Part shown: positions 49,445 to 52,033 of the stretch, one piece after another | Layout: every line of letters starts with the position of its first letter | Position numbering within the stretch: position 1 is the stretch's first letter | From: an uncultured Lachnospiraceae bacterium | GTDB lineage: Bacteria; Bacillota; Clostridia; Lachnospirales; Lachnospiraceae | NCBI GenBank assembly: GCA_947245585.1 | Contig: CAMXPV010000026.1 | Span: 1-52,033, forward strand | DNA: 52,033 bases | Direction of reading: 5' to 3' | Position numbers and translations under genes: made by a program | The notes under the pieces: model-generated | The model's database searches: none | Told to the model about the DNA's origin: nothing | Seen by the model: the letters and a program-made list of their open reading frames with translations, nothing else

Positions 49445-49933
49445 TTAATGTTTACATAAAACCATTCTAATGGTTTTTATGAAAACCGTCAACCGTTTTT
49501 TAATAAAAATTTTACACTTTTTCAATTTCTTTCCAACGAACAGAACAAACGTTTTCCCCGCATAAACAAGGCATTTCACGGGTTTTAGCACAATTTGTAG
49601 TACCCGAAATATAAACCACATCATCTTGTGTAAACACGTTGACATAACATTTACAAACGCATCCCTTACTACCACTTTATAAAAAAACATACCGATGGCA
49701 GCCCCCAACACGGCAAACCATCGCAACGTCCCGTCATTCTCCCTGTAAAGCATATAGAACACGCCAATTCCACAGGCAAACCAGAAAATCAGATCCTCAA
49801 AAGACATCAGAACCGTTCCATGCTTAAAAAGCCTGCGAAGCACGCGAATCCAATCATATACAAAGGTGATAACGACCCCCATCAGGACCGAGTGTATAAA
49901 AAAAGTAAGCTCCTGCACGATTTCCCGGCTCAT
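49445..49933 (-). CDS. yabQ: Spore cortex protein YabQ
   Basis: 162 residues with about four membrane helices. The family pattern ELTFFIHSVLMGVVITFVYDWIRVLRRLFKH and FEDLIFWFACGIGVFYMLYRENDGTLRWF is clear, followed by a basic Lys-rich tail. YabQ is needed for cortex formation in Bacillus and is made in the mother cell. It follows yabP by 22 bases, the usual order. Confidence 0.93.
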   Translation of the reverse strand: MSREIVQELTFFIHSVLMGVVITFVYDWIRVLRRLFKHGTVLMSFEDLIFWFACGIGVFYMLYRENDGTLRWFAVLGAAIGMFFYKVVVRDAFVNVMSTCLHKMMWFIFRVLQIVLKPVKCLVYAGKTFVLFVGKKLKKCKIFIKKRLTVFIKTIRMVLCKH

Positions 49934-49955
49934 ATCTTACCCATCTCCTGCGTTA

Positions 49956-50243
49956 TCACTTAAACAGTCTTGCCAATAAAGATTCGCCCTTCGACCCGTA
50001 TCCCGCCGTCTCCGAATAAGTAAAGCTGTCAATCCGCCCGTCAATATCCACTTCCCCCTTATCCAGAGAAAGTCTGCTGACATGCAGTTCGCCGCCCCTT
50101 ATCATCAACATGCCCTGTTCTGTCTCCAATAAAATCTCATTTACATCAAAGGAAAGCACATCGTTTACTCCGGTCAGGGCACATGTCCTTCTACCCGTAA
50201 GCATAAGCTTATGCGGCCTCTTGCCATTGTGATTCAGATCTTC
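49956..50243 (-). CDS. yabP: Sporulation protein YabP
   Basis: 95 residues from the ATG at 50243 (GGAGG six bases upstream). The family core is HKLMLTGRRTCALTGVNDVLSFD and EQGMLMIRGGELHVSRLSLDKGEVDIDGRID, near 12-75. YabP and YabQ form a sporulation pair, normally under sigma-E. It lies 77 bases after rqcP. Confidence 0.93.
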   Translation of the reverse strand, partial: EDLNHNGKRPHKLMLTGRRTCALTGVNDVLSFDVNEILLETEQGMLMIRGGELHVSRLSLDKGEVDIDGRIDSFTYSETAGYGSKGESLLARLFK

Positions 50244-50320
50244 CATACACGCCCTCCTACAGCGAAGTCTCTCCATACCAATGTATGTCTGACCCTCACA
50301 AAATATACCTTCCCTGTTTT

Positions 50321-50563
50321 TCAGCTAAGATACCGGAACAGCTCCTTCGCCTCCTCCTTGCGCACGGTCTCCTGCACGTCAAGAACCTCCACCTTTACTT
50401 CCTTATTGCCAAACTGTATGGTAATGATATCCCCGGCTTTTACGTTGGCGGAAGCTTTGGCCGGCTTGTCATTGATAAGCACTCTGCCCGCATCACAGGC
50501 TTCGTTTGCCACGGTACGGCGCTTGATCAGTCTTGATACCTTCAAATATTTGTCTAGTCTCAT
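50321..50563 (-). CDS. rqcP: S4-domain RNA-binding protein RqcP (YabO/Hsp15 family)
   Basis: 80 residues. The S4 domain is MRLDKYLKVSRLIKRRTVANEACDAGRVLINDKPAKAS, followed by VKAGDIITIQFG. In Bacillus RqcP helps RqcH add alanine tails on stalled large ribosomal subunits. GGAGG stands six bases before the ATG. It sits between HU and yabP, as usual. Confidence 0.93.
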   Translation of the reverse strand: MRLDKYLKVSRLIKRRTVANEACDAGRVLINDKPAKASANVKAGDIITIQFGNKEVKVEVLDVQETVRKEEAKELFRYLS

Positions 50564-50604
50564 TTTATGCCTCCTGCTGTTTTATTATTATGCATAGACA
50601 GAAG

Positions 50605-50633
50605 AAAGCCTGCATGCAATGCATACAGGCTTC
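50605..50633 (-). terminator. HU terminator
   Basis: AGCCTGTATGC pairs with GCATGCAGGCT on the minus strand (one G-U pair, ATT loop), followed by a T-rich TTTCTTCTGT. Because the T run is interrupted, some read-through into rqcP is likely. Confidence 0.75.
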
Positions 50634-50655
50634 GTCAGTCGTCTTAAAAATTCAA

Positions 50656-50931
50656 TTATGCGTTAAGCATGTCCTTTAAAGCCTTACCAGCCTTAAACTT
50701 AGGAGCCTTGGAAGCTGCGATCTTCATAACAGCGCCGCTCTGAGGATTTCTACCCTCTCTTGCTGCTCTCTTGGAAACCTCAAAGGTACCAAAACCAACT
50801 AACTGAACCTTGCCATCCTTCTTCAGCTCATCAGCAACCACATCCGTGAATGCCTTTAAAGCCTTCTCTGCATCTTTCTTAGATAAGCCTGCCTGATCAG
50901 CCATTGCTGCAACTAACTCTGTCTTGTTCAT
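50656..50931 (-). CDS. hup: HU family DNA-binding protein
   Basis: 91 residues, full length: MNKTELVAAMADQAGLSKKDAEKALKAF-type N-terminus, then VQLVGFGTFEVSKRAAREGRNPQSG with the conserved minor-groove RNPQ loop, and KAPKFKAGKALKDMLN. It is the main nucleoid protein. A consensus promoter and GGAGGAG site precede it. Codon use looks optimised for high expression. Confidence 0.97.
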   Translation of the reverse strand: MNKTELVAAMADQAGLSKKDAEKALKAFTDVVADELKKDGKVQLVGFGTFEVSKRAAREGRNPQSGAVMKIAASKAPKFKAGKALKDMLNA

Positions 50932-50999
50932 TTTTGAACTCCTCCTCTTAAATGAGTTTTCATATTATTTTTTGGCTTCTCTGAAACCGTCTATACATA

Positions 51000-51028
51000 T
51001 TTATATCCGTTTTATCGTAGCTTGTCAA
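51000..51028 (-). promoter_or_regulatory. HU promoter
   Basis: TTGACA (51023-51028) and TATAAA (51000-51005) on the minus strand with a 17-base spacer. Confidence 0.82.
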
Positions 51029-51031
51029 GGA

Positions 51032-51057
51032 AAAAATGCCATTTTTACGGCATTTTT
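51032..51057 (-). terminator. mazG terminator
   Basis: AAAAATGCC and GGCATTTTT form a 9-bp stem with an 8-base loop, followed by a further T on the minus strand, so mazG and HU are separate transcripts. Confidence 0.75.
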
Positions 51058-51127
51058 CGGGTTTTTGAAAATTTCTTTCGTTATGTAAATTAGTTCTTTG
51101 GAAAATTCTGCCCTATTGTCAGAAAAC

Positions 51128-51832
51128 TTATTCATATTTCTCAATTAAATCGTCTATTTTATCCGCCAAAATCTGCTCCTGCGGAATTTTAGCGATCCGC
51201 GCCACGTCACTTATGTGCAAAAGAAGATCGGAAAGAACGGTTTTCAGCTCCCCATTTTCCTCACCGGGCTCACAATTCTGCAGACTGTCCGCCAGTCTGC
51301 GGATAACTGCCACATCCTGTTCGTAGCTGTTTCCCTTCTCATAGTGCTTATCTATCTTTTTTAAAACCTTGACCGCCCTGGTCAGCGCCGGGAGTTCCTG
51401 CGGAATCTCTCTCAGAGGTGATCCAACCCAATCCTTATCCTTCTTTTCCTCTTTCTTAATCTCCTCCCAGTTGACCAATACCTCATCGGGTGTATCAGCA
51501 CTTCCCGTACCGAAAACATGGGGATGCCGCCGCACCATTTTGCGGCTGACCTCATTCACCACATCCTCCATGGTAAAAAGTCCCTCCTCCGAAGCAATCT
51601 GCGCGTGCATAACCACCTGTAAAAGAACGTCACCCAATTCCTCAATCATATTTTCAGGATTTCCTGTCTTGTCATAAATGCGGATCGAGGCAAGCAGTTC
51701 CGCCGCTTCCTCCATCATACATGGTTTTAAGCTTTCATGGGTCTGTACCTTATCCCACGGGCAGCCGTTTTCGCTGCGCAGGGTGGCTATGATTTCCAGG
51801 AAGTCCTCGTAGGTGTATTTTTTGTCTGTCAT
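51128..51832 (-). CDS. mazG: Nucleoside triphosphate pyrophosphohydrolase MazG
   Basis: 234 residues, a two-domain-length MazG. The first domain has the LRSENGCPWDKVQTHESLKP start, EEAAEL and EELGDVLLQVVMHAQ metal-binding helices. RRHPHVFG and VLVNWEEIKKEEK are typical. The second half contains an EExxE-poor helical domain. It removes pyrophosphate from non-canonical NTPs. AAAGGAG stands five bases before the ATG. It heads the yabN/mazG-yabO-yabP-yabQ-divIC order. Confidence 0.95.
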   Translation of the reverse strand: MTDKKYTYEDFLEIIATLRSENGCPWDKVQTHESLKPCMMEEAAELLASIRIYDKTGNPENMIEELGDVLLQVVMHAQIASEEGLFTMEDVVNEVSRKMVRRHPHVFGTGSADTPDEVLVNWEEIKKEEKKDKDWVGSPLREIPQELPALTRAVKVLKKIDKHYEKGNSYEQDVAVIRRLADSLQNCEPGEENGELKTVLSDLLLHISDVARIAKIPQEQILADKIDDLIEKYE

Positions 51833-52033
51833 TTCGGCTCCTTTGCTTCTATATGTATAAATATTGTCTTTTCGTAATTACCTTACACTGTCACAGGAAA
51901 AAAAGCAATGGAATTATCAATTTTAAATAGAGTGCATATTTTATTTATATTTGATATAATAATCATAAAGAATTTGATGAAAGACCAACTATTAAAAGTC
52001 AAGTAGATAAATGAAAAAATCAAAAGAAAATTT
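51833..52033. other. AT-rich end of window
   Basis: 201 bases upstream of mazG. A plus-strand TATAAT lies near 51955-51960 with a poor -35. No supported gene starts before the window ends. Confidence 0.4.

Noticed and set aside
52011..52033. Possible gene start (ATG, MKKSKEN...) at the window end
   Set aside because: No ribosome site upstream and only seven codons are visible; an AT-rich stretch gives such starts by chance.
1..52033. tRNA, rRNA, insertion sequences, prophage
   Set aside because: No cloverleaf-type or rRNA-like sequence, transposase, integrase or flanking inverted repeats were recognised on either strand by eye.

Overview
The window looks like chromosomal DNA of a spore-forming anaerobic Firmicute, most likely a Lachnospiraceae (class Clostridia). 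Supporting signs are the mazG-HU-rqcP-yabP-yabQ-divIC-spoIIE-tilS-hpt-ftsH synteny block, a T-box leader in front of an archaeal/eukaryotic-type prolyl-tRNA synthetase, class II GalT, reverse rubrerythrin plus rubredoxin under a PerR-like regulator, VanW and CotH proteins, strong AGGAGG ribosome sites and consensus sigma-A promoters. Most genes lie on the minus strand. No rRNA, tRNA, CRISPR array, insertion sequence or prophage was seen.

Layout. 1-5 kb: a C-terminally truncated trmL, an aminotransferase with an Lrp/AsnC regulator, an AIR-synthase-like protein, a VanW cell-wall protein and an unlisted 35-residue membrane peptide. 4.5-9.4 kb: a TPR-like membrane protein, a DEDDh exonuclease, an XRE regulator and galKT. 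9.4-14.5 kb: an AraC regulator, a membrane amidase and a BlaI/BlaR1-type sensor pair with its promoter and operator. 14.5-22.2 kb: a phosphonate operon with its own promoter. 22.2-29.7 kb: proS with a T-box, an O-antigen-ligase-like polymerase, an AI-2E/YtvI permease, an RluA pseudouridine synthase and a two-component system. 29.8-31.8 kb: PerR, rubrerythrin and rubredoxin, then an HPr-like protein. 31.8-33.4 kb: an ECF sigma/RsgI-like anti-sigma pair linked to a histidine-rich secreted protein. 33.5-43.5 kb: a TIM-barrel protein, Hsp20, a second ECF sigma system (sigma, Ala/Glu-rich anti-sigma, vWA lipoprotein) and upstream CotH, transglutaminase and GH13 genes. 43.8-51.8 kb: the conserved ftsH-mazG sporulation and division block.

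The most interesting region is the phosphonate operon (about 22.2 to 15.0 kb, read leftward). It encodes an 85-residue membrane protein, a fusion of a YidC/Oxa1-like insertase domain to a TagB/TagF-like CDP-alditol phosphotransferase, then AepZ, AepX (with an N-terminal cytidylyltransferase-like domain), PntC, AepY and a SAM methyltransferase. The methyltransferase reading frame is broken inside an 11-G homopolymer. Together these predict the route PEP to phosphonopyruvate to phosphonoacetaldehyde to 2-aminoethylphosphonate (AEP) to CMP-AEP. The fusion protein would then transfer AEP-phosphate to a surface polymer or lipid, and the methyltransferase could be a phase-variable decoration step. 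The transfer and methylation steps are inference.

A second notable result is a repeated promoter-like element, AACC-N16-GGTATTA. It lies in front of both the second ECF sigma operon and the adjacent vWA lipoprotein gene, and it suggests the regulon of that sigma factor.
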